Positions 1 to 8,905 of a stretch of DNA of 42,073 nucleotides are shown piece after piece; position 1 is the stretch's first letter, and each line of letters begins with the position of its first letter. The position numbers were made by a program, and so were the translations under genes. The stretch lies in NCBI GenBank assembly GCA_016784735.1, contig JADHUC010000069.1:1-42073 (forward strand), written 5' to 3'. The stretch comes from Pirellulaceae bacterium. Its GTDB lineage: Bacteria; Planctomycetota; Planctomycetia; Pirellulales; Pirellulaceae. Under the pieces are notes generated by a model. The model saw only the letters and a program-made list of their open reading frames with translations, was not told the DNA's origin and made no database searches.

Positions 1-1
1 C

Positions 2-3000
2 TATGACGCATCGCAGTTCGCACTTCAAGTCGACGGACAGACACTCAGGCATGTCGCGTGCAAGTCTCGCAGCTACTCGGAGAAGATCTACTCGGCCGGA
101 AACGCAACGGCTCCGCGCGATCCGGCAGAATTGGAATACCTCCAGACGGGACAAATCTCTGCGGGCGGCAGCGTGGATGGCTGGCTCAGATTCGAGCTGC
201 CTTCTGTCAGGGAAGTACGAGACTTGGCGAAGAAGACTTGGCGTCTCTCGGGGAAAGTGGGCGAGAACACGTTCAGTGTCGACCTGCTAGAGGCTGAGCT
301 CAAGGCACTTGCCGCGAAAGTGCGTCCATCGACCGTCGACGCTGCGGTACAGGTTGTCGAGATCGGCGGCACGCGGATAAACGGTTTGAACGTCGGAAGA
401 TTCCTGGATTTGATTGGGCCCTTGGTGACGGCGGGTAAGGGCCTCGTCGTCGTATTGGCGGACGAGAACTGCATTGTCGACTCGCTTGCAGCAAAAGTGC
501 TGCAATGGCCAGCGTACCGCCCCAGGGGAAGTCGCGCCGAAAATCTGCTGGTGTGGGCCGATGTCCCACAGGCTTTCCGGGAGCGATTGAGACTGGATTC
601 CATGGATATCAGAATTGCCGATCGGTCCATCAGCTATTCAGGGCGTTCCCCACTTGTCGGCGATAGAGACTTTCGGCAACTTGTACTTTTTGCTGCACGG
701 TTGCGTGCAACGCCAAGTGAGCTGTTTGCCGCTCGGAGGCAGCCTGTTGCCCGATCGGAAACGTCGGCTGTCATCTGGGTATTGGGCAAGCGACAAGGCA
801 CCGGGAAGATGCTCGCAACCCATCTGGCCAGTCCACAACCCGAGACACGTACTGCGGCTGCCACTGCGCTGGCCACGCATACGGCCGAGGCGGATGTGGT
901 TGATGCGCTCGTGAAAGCGGCCGCAGATGAGAATGCTGGAACTCGCTCGGAAGCCGTCTTTTCGCTTGCCAGCTCAGAAGACCCTAAAGCCACCGATGCA
1001 ATACAACGAGCCATGAGTGACCCCGATGCCGGCGTTCGTTGTGCCGCTGCACTGGCGGCAGATAGCGACCGCGGGGAGAAGATCGTCGAGTCGCTGATCG
1101 ATTTGCTCGACGATCCTGATGTCAGTGTAGCGATGGCTGCGTGCGCCAGCTTGGGGACGCTCAAGGCCGAGAAAGCCGTAGAGAGCATTAGAAAACTGCA
1201 GTCCGCCGAAGAAACACACTTTGCCGCGGCAGCTATCGACGCATTGAAGGCAATCGGTTCCCTCACCACACTGGAAGCCGCACGAGCAAAACTCGGGATA
1301 GTACGCCTGTTCGCAGACGAACTAGTCGCCCTCGCCGAGGCCAAAGACAAAGCGGACGTTCCCAAGATCATCTCGGTAATGCAGTCGGTACGAAAACAAG
1401 AGCGGTACTATTCCGATCAGCTCGTGAAAGTCCTCGCAGACATTGGCGACCCTCAAGCCGTCGAGCCGCTAATCGGCCTGCTCCGCCCGGGCGATTCGGA
1501 GTACAGCATTCTTGATGAAAACCCACTGCCACTGGCCCTGGGCAAACTCGGGGATAAGCGGGCCGTAAAACCACTGGAGGAAGCCTTGGCCTCCGTCACG
1601 GGTTCGCAGCGCTATCCGTTTTACGTGGGGCTATTGATGTTGGAAGCCGCAGGCGCCCTCGACCGAGTTTCGACCGAGATCGAGAAGAAATCGAACAGCT
1701 ACGAGTTACGGAAGCTGCTGGAGATCCTCGCTCAGTCGGGTCACCCGCAGGCCGTTCCATTGATCGAACCGGCGCTCGACAGCCGTCAGCACCACCGCTC
1801 CGCCACCCTTTCGCTATTGCATATTGGCACGCCAGCAGCACTCGAAGCGATCAAGAAACGGCTCTTGGCAAGAGACTATCCGCACGCCCAGGCTGTCGTG
1901 TCAGAAGTGGGCAGCCGATTAGTCGCTGTACCGATGACTGCGCAACAGATCCGGGAACTGCTGGAGCAGAGGCTTTCACTTCTTGGAGAACTGGCCGACA
2001 GTCCAAACTCGGTTGTTCAAGATAACGTGCCTCGCTACGTCGCCTCACTTGAACAGAGCTTGGTTGCAGGTGACCTCAAGACCTTCCTGGCCCACGTCTC
2101 GGACAAGGAATTTGATGCCGCCGACAAGGCATTCCAGGAGTTCGTCACGAAATACGTGGCGGCCGTTGGCGATACCCCGTCGCAGGCCGGCTATATCACG
2201 CGAGGCTTCAGTACCATGCAATCTGCCTACGCTCGTGCCGAGCAGGCAGAGAGGGCCGAGGAGCACTTTGCGAAGGCGATCAGCGCAATCGAAGAAATCG
2301 CCAAGAAGCCGGATGCGCCCGATCTGGGCGGCCTCTTGATAGACTTGCGAGGCATTAAGGTGGTCTCGGCTCTGTCTGCGGACAGGCAGGTCAAGGAGGA
2401 AGATATCCGCCAGTTAGTCGACGACCTGAAGACTCACCTTTCGGCCAAGGCAGCAGAGAAATTGACAACGACAGACCTCAACAGAGGAGCCTCGCTAGCG
2501 GGAGCACTGGAGCGAACCTCTCGCACCGAATTGGCCCAAGAAACCTACGACATCCTGGCGAAGACGGCCAGCCGGAGCAAGAAAGAGAGCCTGGCCCGGG
2601 CAGCCCAAACCTACGCAACCAAAGCGCGCCGGCTGGGTCTTATTGGCAAGGAAATGAAGATCGAGGGAACCACACTCGATGGCAAGGCGTTCGATTGGGC
2701 GTCCTATCGAGGGAAGGTCGTGCTGATTGACTTCTGGACAAGTTGGTGTCCTCACTGCTGGCCCGAAATCAAGAACGCACGAAAGGCATACGAACTGTAT
2801 CACGATCGCGGCTTCGATGTCGTGGGCATCAATCTGGACGAGGACACGAACAAGATGCACGCGTATCTGGCGAAGGAGAAGATCCCCTGGACGATTCTTC
2901 ATACGAAGGGAGCCGGATGGAAACATCCCGTGGCTGTCGACTATGGAATCCGCAGTGTGCCCACAATGTTCCTGGTCGACCGAGATGGCAAGGTCGTCAC

Positions 3001-3535
3001 CGACAACGCCCGGGGAAAGAAGCTCCACGAATTCCTGAACGACTTGATCGGTCCGCCTGGCAGCGCCGCTCCGACCAAGAAGACGCCGAGCGCGATGGAT
3101 GCCGTATACGCAGCGCTTCGGCTGTCAAATGCCCGAGTCCTGGGAGGACCACATTCGCCGGGCGACACGATAAGGATAACCTACGAACTCAGAAACACCT
3201 CGAAGACGGACCTGCTCGTGCCGCTGGACTCGTCTTCTTCCCGCCCTACTTATCTGGTTGGAGTACTGCAGCACTGGATCGAAAGAGAGGGTGCCGACAG
3301 TGCGATCCCTACGATGCCGGCTCGAGTGAAACGCGTAGGCGCAAAATACGCTGCAGGCGGTTCCGTAACGAGGTCCAAACGGGTAATTCCGGCAGGCGAG
3401 AGTCTGACGTTTCAAAGAAGCGTGGACACGGCCGGTTATCCGGCGGGCAAGTATACGTACTACATCGACTACATGAAACTACGAGGTGGCGTGTTTCAAA
3501 CGGAGAAGATCGGCTTTGAACTGACCAAGGAGTGA
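2..3535 (+). CDS. HEAT-repeat/TlpA-thioredoxin fusion protein, 5' end missing
   Basis: The frame is open from the first bases of the window with no in-frame ATG, so the start lies upstream. The first in-frame start-like codon, a TTG at 131, sits inside continuous coding sequence and is not credible as the start. About 1177 residues are visible. After an unrecognised N-terminal part comes a long helical HEAT-like repeat region (roughly residues 265-640), then more helical sequence. A complete TlpA/AhpC-type thioredoxin domain follows (about 885-1020) with the redox motif WCPHC at 915-919 and the cis-proline motif VPT. A C-terminal beta-rich segment of about 140 residues ends the protein. The family reduces or oxidises disulfides on the outer side of the cytoplasmic membrane; the HEAT part suggests protein binding. 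The thioredoxin domain is about 78% identical by eye to that of the next gene. The fold calls are firm; the partner and role are unknown. Confidence 0.85.
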   Translation, partial: YDASQFALQVDGQTLRHVACKSRSYSEKIYSAGNATAPRDPAELEYLQTGQISAGGSVDGWLRFELPSVREVRDLAKKTWRLSGKVGENTFSVDLLEAELKALAAKVRPSTVDAAVQVVEIGGTRINGLNVGRFLDLIGPLVTAGKGLVVVLADENCIVDSLAAKVLQWPAYRPRGSRAENLLVWADVPQAFRERLRLDSMDIRIADRSISYSGRSPLVGDRDFRQLVLFAARLRATPSELFAARRQPVARSETSAVIWVLGKRQGTGKMLATHLASPQPETRTAAATALATHTAEADVVDALVKAAADENAGTRSEAVFSLASSEDPKATDAIQRAMSDPDAGVRCAAALAADSDRGEKIVESLIDLLDDPDVSVAMAACASLGTLKAEKAVESIRKLQSAEETHFAAAAIDALKAIGSLTTLEAARAKLGIVRLFADELVALAEAKDKADVPKIISVMQSVRKQERYYSDQLVKVLADIGDPQAVEPLIGLLRPGDSEYSILDENPLPLALGKLGDKRAVKPLEEALASVTGSQRYPFYVGLLMLEAAGALDRVSTEIEKKSNSYELRKLLEILAQSGHPQAVPLIEPALDSRQHHRSATLSLLHIGTPAALEAIKKRLLARDYPHAQAVVSEVGSRLVAVPMTAQQIRELLEQRLSLLGELADSPNSVVQDNVPRYVASLEQSLVAGDLKTFLAHVSDKEFDAADKAFQEFVTKYVAAVGDTPSQAGYITRGFSTMQSAYARAEQAERAEEHFAKAISAIEEIAKKPDAPDLGGLLIDLRGIKVVSALSADRQVKEEDIRQLVDDLKTHLSAKAAEKLTTTDLNRGASLAGALERTSRTELAQETYDILAKTASRSKKESLARAAQTYATKARRLGLIGKEMKIEGTTLDGKAFDWASYRGKVVLIDFWTSWCPHCWPEIKNARKAYELYHDRGFDVVGINLDEDTNKMHAYLAKEKIPWTILHTKGAGWKHPVAVDYGIRSVPTMFLVDRDGKVVTDNARGKKLHEFLNDLIGPPGSAAPTKKTPSAMDAVYAALRLSNARVLGGPHSPGDTIRITYELRNTSKTDLLVPLDSSSSRPTYLVGVLQHWIEREGADSAIPTMPARVKRVGAKYAAGGSVTRSKRVIPAGESLTFQRSVDTAGYPAGKYTYYIDYMKLRGGVFQTEKIGFELTKE

Positions 3536-3593
3536 CACGGAACATTCGCCGCTAGGACCTGCTCGGCGCCATTCTCGGCCGCGGACAAATAGG

Positions 3594-3736
3594 TCCAACG
3601 AATTGAAGGAGACGACGAATGTGATCAACGTGGAAGGCCGAGGGGTCCAGGGGCATTCTTCTTAGCGCTCTTCGTTCTTTCGCGTTGTCCGACGGCAATG
3701 TCTTTTCCTATTCGTCGTCTCCTTAAATTCGTTGGA
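3594..3736. repeat. Inverted repeat with 27-bp arms in an intergenic gap
   Basis: The arms at 3594-3620 and 3710-3736 are reverse complements over 26 of 27 bases (core CCAACGAATT and GGAGACGACGAA). They enclose 89 bp with no recognisable gene. The element fills most of the 260-bp gap between the two thioredoxin-domain genes. It has the shape of a small non-autonomous element or a processed hairpin. No second copy was seen in this window. Confidence 0.8.
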
Positions 3737-3795
3737 AAAACACTAGACTCGCAGCGACTGTCCTATCTCTCCTTTTGGCGGACGGAGGCGAACGG

Positions 3796-5331
3796 ATGTC
3801 GATCAACGCAACTTGCACTTGCGGGGCCGAGTTCAAGGCGAAGGCTGAACTTGCGGGCAAGCCGGTGAAATGTCCGAAGTGCGACCAGAGGTTCATGGTG
3901 CCAAGATCGGAAACGGCCCAAGCTCGTATTCGAGTCGCTTGTCAGTGCGGCAAAGCCGTGAAGGCCAAATCCGAACTCGCGGGCAAGCGGGTGAAGTGTC
4001 CGGCCTGTGGCCAGCCACTTGCGATCCCCGCGCCGCAGTCTCGCCAGGAAGTCAAGCAGAAAGCTAACGTCGATGCCGGGACGATTGCCGCCAAGTGTCA
4101 ATGTGGGAAATCACTCAGAGCCAAGTCTGCGTTGGCAGGCAAACGAGTGAAGTGCCCCGCTTGCCGTCAGCCGTTGCTGATTCCAGATCGCGCGCCAACA
4201 GACGCAGCCGCCACGGGTGAAGGCGTCGGCACGGACGATTCTTCTCCCGCACCAGTGGGTTCTGGCGGTAGCCTTCCTGATCCGGACACGATCGCGGATT
4301 GGCTGGAGGAAGGTACCGAGCAACCCGTGTCGTTGGATCTTGACGATGATTTGCGTGGGGCTCCCCAGGGCCAGGATGATCCTCTTGGTGGTGTGTCGTC
4401 TCTCCCTGCTGCACGAACAGATGGGGCTGCGACTGCTCCGCTTGGAGTTGGTGCAACGCAAGGTGGTTCGGGCAGGAAGTTGCCCGCATACGCATCGGCT
4501 GTTGCGACGCAACCGAAGAGACGTCGAGCAAAGGTAAGTTCTGGGCGAAGCCCAACTCGTTACGTGTTGTGGGGTGCCATCGGATTCGGCGGTCTAATCG
4601 TGTTGATTGGGATGATTTTCCCCATCGTCGGCGTAATGCTCTGGCTGACGGTCGTGCTTCTTGCGGCTCTTGCGGGAGCAGTAGGCAGCATCTGGTTGCT
4701 GATACACGCGTTCGAGGAAGATCTGGTCTGCGGTTTGCTGATGCTGTTTGTGCCGATGTACGGGCTTTACTATCTCGTCACGCGTTGGGAGAATTCGCCG
4801 CCGTTTTGGCTCGTCGGTGGCTCGGTCCTGGCGTACCTCGGATCCATCTTGATGGTTCCCTTGTTGTCGTTCAGTTCAAGGGAATCGAGTGAAGATCTTG
4901 TAGGCGAGGAGATGAGGATCTGGGGAACCACCGTCGATGGCGAGCCGTTCGATTGGGAGGCGTATCGCGGGAAAGTCGTACTGGTGGACTTTTGGACAAG
5001 CTGGTGCCCGCATTGCTGGCCGGAGATCGCCAATGCACGAAGGGCATACGAGCAATATCACGATCGCGGTTTCGATGTTGTGGGCATCAACCTGGACCAG
5101 GACACAAACAAGATGAACGCGTATCTGGCGAAGGAAGACATTCCATGGAAGGTTCTTCACACAAAAGGGGCCGGGTGGAAACATCCCGTGGCTGTCGAAT
5201 ACGGAATCCGCGGTGTGCCCACGATGTTCCTCGTTGATCGAAACGGTAGAATTATCTCCGTCAACGCACGAGGAAAGAACCTTGGCAGGTTGTTGAATAG
5301 CTTGATTGGCCCGCCCACGTCGAGTACATGA
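3796..5331 (+). CDS. Triple zinc-ribbon, membrane-anchored TlpA-like thioredoxin
   Basis: This 511-aa protein starts at the ATG at 3796, which has GGAGG 7 bases upstream; an in-frame TTG at 3775 is less likely. It opens with three tandem 32-residue zinc-ribbon repeats at 5-36, 47-78 and 99-130. Each has a CxC then CPxC pattern (C7, C9, C26, C29; C49, C51, C68, C71; C101, C103, C120, C123) and the shared core AGKxVKCP. A low-complexity acidic linker follows, then about four hydrophobic segments between residues 258 and 365, then a TlpA-type thioredoxin domain from about 373 with WCPHC at 403-407. The topology is probably cytoplasmic ribbons with an external thioredoxin domain. The ribbons suggest nucleic-acid, protein or zinc-dependent sensing on the inside coupled to redox chemistry outside. 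That coupling is inference. Confidence 0.88.
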   Translation: MSINATCTCGAEFKAKAELAGKPVKCPKCDQRFMVPRSETAQARIRVACQCGKAVKAKSELAGKRVKCPACGQPLAIPAPQSRQEVKQKANVDAGTIAAKCQCGKSLRAKSALAGKRVKCPACRQPLLIPDRAPTDAAATGEGVGTDDSSPAPVGSGGSLPDPDTIADWLEEGTEQPVSLDLDDDLRGAPQGQDDPLGGVSSLPAARTDGAATAPLGVGATQGGSGRKLPAYASAVATQPKRRRAKVSSGRSPTRYVLWGAIGFGGLIVLIGMIFPIVGVMLWLTVVLLAALAGAVGSIWLLIHAFEEDLVCGLLMLFVPMYGLYYLVTRWENSPPFWLVGGSVLAYLGSILMVPLLSFSSRESSEDLVGEEMRIWGTTVDGEPFDWEAYRGKVVLVDFWTSWCPHCWPEIANARRAYEQYHDRGFDVVGINLDQDTNKMNAYLAKEDIPWKVLHTKGAGWKHPVAVEYGIRGVPTMFLVDRNGRIISVNARGKNLGRLLNSLIGPPTSST

Positions 5332-5366
5332 AAGCCGTTTCACGGTATCACTAAGGAGTCCGCCCC

Positions 5367-5786
5367 ATGAAGTGCCCGAAGGATGGAACTTCTCTAGCGC
5401 GAGTTGACGTCGGCGCGATTGTCATCGATAAGTGCCACCAGTGTGATGGGATCTGGCTGGATTATGGCGAGTTGAAGCAATTGAGGTCTTCCGGACAACA
5501 GGGGATTGAGGAAGAGTTGGAGGTGCGCTACGGCAATCCGGAAACCAACGAGGGCGAGGTGGAGGGTTATATGCGCTGCCCTGCGTGCGAAGATGTCGGT
5601 TTGATAAGCCATCACGTGTCTTACTACAAGCCGGTCAAAATTGACCAATGCCCATCGTGTCACGGCATGTGGCTAGAAGACCGCGAACTCGACGCTCTGA
5701 TGGAAGACAAGAAGGAAATGGAGGAAGAGCTGAATTCACCTGGAGTGATCGAGTTCTTGCGAAGATTGGTGAGACAGTTGCGTTAA
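5367..5786 (+). CDS. Double TFIIB-type zinc-ribbon protein
   Basis: A small acidic protein of 139 aa with two zf-TFIIB type ribbons. The first runs from residue 1 (CPKD, then CHQC at 23-26 and GIWLDYGEL). The second begins near 69 (CPAC, then CPSC and GMWLEDREL). The WLD/WLE-x-x-EL signature after the second Cys pair is the family mark. In the first ribbon the second Cys is Asp (CPKD), a common variant. The ATG at 5367 is preceded by AAGGAG with 8 bases between. It lies 35 bp after the triple-ribbon thioredoxin gene on the same strand, so the two are probably co-transcribed. The biochemical role of this family is not established. Confidence 0.88.
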   Translation: MKCPKDGTSLARVDVGAIVIDKCHQCDGIWLDYGELKQLRSSGQQGIEEELEVRYGNPETNEGEVEGYMRCPACEDVGLISHHVSYYKPVKIDQCPSCHGMWLEDRELDALMEDKKEMEEELNSPGVIEFLRRLVRQLR

Positions 5787-5823
5787 AGTCCTACTCGGCA
5801 ACTTCTGCGCACCGTGCGCGCAT

Positions 5824-5879
5824 GTTGGAGTTCACGCTTTGGCGTGTCTTCGAAGACACGCTAAAGCGTGAACTCCAAC
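5824..5879. repeat. 56-bp near-perfect palindrome, probable bidirectional terminator
   Basis: Arms of 27 bp at 5824-5850 and 5853-5879 match at 26 of 27 positions around the core GGAGTTCACGCTTT. The palindrome lies in the 131-bp gap between two convergent genes, so it can terminate transcription from both sides. A second member of the same family lies at 32518-32571, which shows it is a dispersed repeat. Confidence 0.88.
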
Positions 5880-5917
5880 TCCGGTTGCGGGCTTTCCGTT
5901 GATTCATGTGCCGGCTC

Positions 5918-7399
5918 TCAATAGAAAGTGCTGCCCTCGCGAGCCATCTTCAAAAGCATCGGCGGCACCTTGTACCGTTTGCCCACGTATTCCAGCGAGC
6001 GGGCTATCTCGACGATCCGCGCTGCTCCCAATGTGTCGGCCCAGTAGAGTAGCCCGCCGCGTGACGGTGGGAACCCGAATCCAAGAACCGCCGCAAGATC
6101 GATCTCTCCGGGCGATTGAACGCTGCCGCGCTGAAGCATCCGCGTGGCCTCCATCAGGACCGGCATGAACAGTCTGGCGATAATCGTCTCGTTCGTGTGC
6201 TGCCGGGGCGACTCGACCAGCGGGGCAATCAATTCGTTAATAGCCGGGTCAGACCGGCCTGGAGGCTGCGCTGCAAATGTGGGCTCGGTCGCAAGGAGCG
6301 AGGAGCCTTTCAATGGCGCCCACTGCGTTGCTGCCGTCGGTCTCTCGCCTGGCTGCAACTCGCGGGCGGACGGCTGCGGGGATGTTGCGGGGCGATCGTA
6401 GCGGAAGAACCCGGCACCGGATTTCCGGCCCAGACGATTCTGCTTGACCATCTTGGGCAACAACGGCGAGTAGACGATCAGATCCTCGTCACTGCCGGAC
6501 ATGGCCCAGCCGCAATCGAGTACGGTATCCGCACCGGTTTCGTCGCAGAGCCTCAGTGGGCCAACCGTCATGCCAAAGTCGGTTGCCGCGGCCTCGATCG
6601 TGTCCACCGGGACACCCTCAGCGAGCAACTGAAGGGCCTCGGCCATGTATGGCGGAATGAGGCGGTTGCTTACGAAGCCAGGTTCATCCCGCACCAGAAG
6701 CGGAAGACGGTTGATCTTGGCGGCAAACTTCGTCACCGCGGCGATCGTACGCGAGCGACTTTCTTCGGCGCGGACGATTTCCAGCATCGGCGGCTGGCCC
6801 AAAGGGACGAAAAAATGGCACCCGCAAAAACGCCCCGGATCGTCAAGCACCTTGGCCAGCTTCCCGATCGGTATGGTCGACGTGTTCGAGGCCAGTACCG
6901 AGTGGTCGGCCAACTCACGCTCCAACTCGGCCAGCAACTGCCGTTTGGCCAAGACGTCCTCGAAGATCGCTTCCACGACCAGATCGCAGCGCCCGACATC
7001 AGCCAGCCGTCGAGTCGGTCGGACTAGTCGACCGATCGCACTGTCGTTGGAGTGACCGGTCGGTGCACCGTTGCTGCCCAAACGAGCGGCGATCCGATTC
7101 GGCAGCGTCTCCAAGGCGTCTTCCTGCTTGTCGGTGATTACGACGCGTAGGCCATGCGAGACAGCAGCGGCGGCGATCAAGGCCCCCATCACGCCAGCCC
7201 CGACGATGCCCACCGATTGAAAGCCGGGTACGTGGTTCGTGCCAAAGTCGCATTCGACTCGGCGCTGATTCGTCTCGATCAGCCGGAGGACGTGTTGGAT
7301 CGCATCCTGCTCGGAGGCCGCAGAAGGAGGCTTGAGGTCGCTCCACGTCAATTGGCCGCGCTCCTGAAGACTGCCTTTTGCCGGTCGTGCTGACTTCAT
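5918..7399 (-). CDS. 3-hydroxyacyl-CoA dehydrogenase (no hydratase domain)
   Basis: This 493-aa protein belongs to the NAD-dependent 3-hydroxyacyl-CoA dehydrogenase family, which oxidises 3-hydroxyacyl-CoA to 3-oxoacyl-CoA in fatty-acid beta-oxidation or related pathways. The Rossmann motif GAGVMG is at 67-72. The catalytic His and Glu are H195 (in HFFVP) and E207 (in LEIV), with Val replacing the usual Asn of HFFNP. The NAD-domain end DEPGFVSNRL is clear, and a second C-terminal 3HCDH-like helical domain ends the protein (GFGFPPSRGG). This is the layout of the FadB/FadJ dehydrogenase half without the N-terminal crotonase half. The start is the ATG at 7399; the frame stays open to 7516 but that extension is Arg-rich and unlikely. 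It points toward the zinc-ribbon gene and away from the alcohol dehydrogenase. Confidence 0.9.
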   Translation of the reverse strand: MKSARPAKGSLQERGQLTWSDLKPPSAASEQDAIQHVLRLIETNQRRVECDFGTNHVPGFQSVGIVGAGVMGALIAAAAVSHGLRVVITDKQEDALETLPNRIAARLGSNGAPTGHSNDSAIGRLVRPTRRLADVGRCDLVVEAIFEDVLAKRQLLAELERELADHSVLASNTSTIPIGKLAKVLDDPGRFCGCHFFVPLGQPPMLEIVRAEESRSRTIAAVTKFAAKINRLPLLVRDEPGFVSNRLIPPYMAEALQLLAEGVPVDTIEAAATDFGMTVGPLRLCDETGADTVLDCGWAMSGSDEDLIVYSPLLPKMVKQNRLGRKSGAGFFRYDRPATSPQPSARELQPGERPTAATQWAPLKGSSLLATEPTFAAQPPGRSDPAINELIAPLVESPRQHTNETIIARLFMPVLMEATRMLQRGSVQSPGEIDLAAVLGFGFPPSRGGLLYWADTLGAARIVEIARSLEYVGKRYKVPPMLLKMAREGSTFY

Positions 7400-7657
7400 G
7401 ACAATTAACAAACTCCGCCGTCGGTGTCTATCAGCATTTCCGCCACGCCGCGGACCTCGTTTCGCCGTTCTCCGCGGCCGTGAGGTCGGTGGCCCCGGCT
7501 GCGAGCGTCCAGACAATACGGTTCATGGTAGGCCACGAAGCTGGCCTCGACAAGCATCCCAAACCAACTCGCGACCGGCCCGCCGGCGGTCACTTCCGTG
7601 AGATACCTTCGCAGCGGAGGCTCTCCTCATGGGTCGTTGGAAGTGCTACGATGCTCC
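7400..7657. other. Gap upstream of the 3-hydroxyacyl-CoA dehydrogenase
   Basis: No gene is clearly supported here. A 62-codon minus-strand frame (7405-7593, GTG start, TAA stop 5 bp before the dehydrogenase ATG) could be a small hypothetical gene or a decayed 3' end. It has no recognisable motif, and the Arg-rich stretch argues against it. Confidence 0.3.
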
Positions 7658-7794
7658 CTAATGCTTTGTCAAGGCGAAAACTAAGGGCTGGGTGGCCGGG
7701 GCTGGACTGAGCGTTAGCGAAGGAAGCCCCGGGGTTTCGCTCCTGCGCCCTCCAACCCCGGCCACCCCGAAACGAAGCTTTGACAAAGCACTAG
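7658..7794. mobile_element. Hairpin MITE-like element with CTAGTGCTTTGTCAA ends
   Basis: Terminal inverted repeats at 7658-7674 and 7778-7794 match at 15 of 17 positions (right end read inward: CTAGTGCTTTGTCAAAG). Inside them a second inverted pair, 7690-7706 and 7751-7767, matches at 16 of 17 (GGTGGCCGGGG core), and a third small stem sits in the middle. The whole 137 bp can fold as one long imperfect hairpin. It carries no gene. The same ends occur at 28076-28206 around a different interior. It lies 38 bp upstream of the alcohol dehydrogenase start. Confidence 0.8.
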
Positions 7795-7832
7795 AATCTC
7801 GTTGGGTCAGGTGGGCGACGGAGGAACGGACC

Positions 7833-8858
7833 ATGAGAGCGGCAGTGCTGGAGGAGCCCGGAAAGGGACTGGTCGTTAAGAATGTCCCCGACCCGTCTGC
7901 GGGGCCGCACGACGTGCTGTTGCGCGTGCGAGCCTGCGGGGTGTGTCACACCGATTTGCACCTGGTCGACGGACTCTTGAAGACCGCCGGGCACGCTCGG
8001 TTCCCTTTGATTCCAGGTCATGAGATTGCGGGAGTCGTCGAGGAAGTGGGTACCGAGGTCTCCCGCTTGAAGCCCGGCGATCGTGTCGGCGTGTACTGGT
8101 GGCTCAGTTGCGGACGCTGCCCTTGCTGTCTTGCCGGTGAGGAGGAGGTTTGTCTTCGGGCGATGGACGACATGCGAGCCGTGGGTCTTACTCGGGACGG
8201 CGGCTACGCCGAGTTCGTGGCCGTACCGGCCGATTACGTGTTCCCACTACCGGAAAAACTCAATTTTGCGCAAGCGGCGCCGTTCTACTGCGCAGGGCTG
8301 ACCGCGTACGGAGGCTTCAAGAACGCCGGGTTGCGTCCAGCGCAGCGAGTTGCCGTTCTGGGAGTCGGCGGATTGGGCCACTTGGGCCTGCAAATTGCAA
8401 AGGCGATGGGCGCCGAAGTTATCGCCCTTACGTCGACCGAGGCGAAAACGGAACTGGCCCAACAGCTCGGAGCGGATCATGTGCTCCAAACCGGCGGCAA
8501 GGACCTGGGCGCCAGACTCGCGGACCTGGGCGGCGCGGACGTCGTGCTTTCGACCACCCTCGACTTGCAGACCGTACGCAATGTGATGCAGGGCCTTGCG
8601 CCGATGGGCACCTTGGTATTGACCGGTATGGCTGCGGGACGTCTGCCGGTGGATCCCAGAACGTTTGTTTTGAGTCAGCAACGAATCCTGGGAAGCTACC
8701 TCGGGTCGCGGCAGGACCTTCAGGAGCTATTGCAGATTGCCGTGCAACACAACGTCCGACCGATTGTAGAAACGTATCCGTTGGAAGAAGTCGACGTGGT
8801 GCACCGTCGCTTGCGGGAAAACCAGGTGCGGTTCCGAGCCGTGTTGGAGCCGAGTTGA
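7833..8858 (+). CDS. Zinc-dependent alcohol dehydrogenase (MDR family)
   Basis: A 341-aa medium-chain dehydrogenase/reductase that interconverts an alcohol and an aldehyde or ketone with NAD(P). The catalytic zinc ligands C38 (GVCHTDLH) and H63 with E64 (PGHE) are present. The structural-zinc lobe C93, C96, C99, C107 is intact. The nucleotide-binding motif GVGGLGHLG lies near residue 177. The start is the ATG at 7833 with GGAGGA 7 bases upstream; the frame is open further upstream but runs into the hairpin element at 7658-7794. The decarboxylase-like gene begins 47 bp downstream on the same strand, so the two probably share a transcript. Substrate cannot be read from the sequence. Confidence 0.92.
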   Translation: MRAAVLEEPGKGLVVKNVPDPSAGPHDVLLRVRACGVCHTDLHLVDGLLKTAGHARFPLIPGHEIAGVVEEVGTEVSRLKPGDRVGVYWWLSCGRCPCCLAGEEEVCLRAMDDMRAVGLTRDGGYAEFVAVPADYVFPLPEKLNFAQAAPFYCAGLTAYGGFKNAGLRPAQRVAVLGVGGLGHLGLQIAKAMGAEVIALTSTEAKTELAQQLGADHVLQTGGKDLGARLADLGGADVVLSTTLDLQTVRNVMQGLAPMGTLVLTGMAAGRLPVDPRTFVLSQQRILGSYLGSRQDLQELLQIAVQHNVRPIVETYPLEEVDVVHRRLRENQVRFRAVLEPS

Positions 8859-8905
8859 ATTGGTGTTCCGTACCTTTAACGGTTTTGTCGCATCAGGAGG
8901 CCGTG

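Noticed and set aside
6116..7027. 303-codon plus-strand frame opposite the hydroxyacyl-CoA dehydrogenase
   Set aside because: Arg/Gly-rich composition without domains; the opposite strand encodes a complete dehydrogenase.
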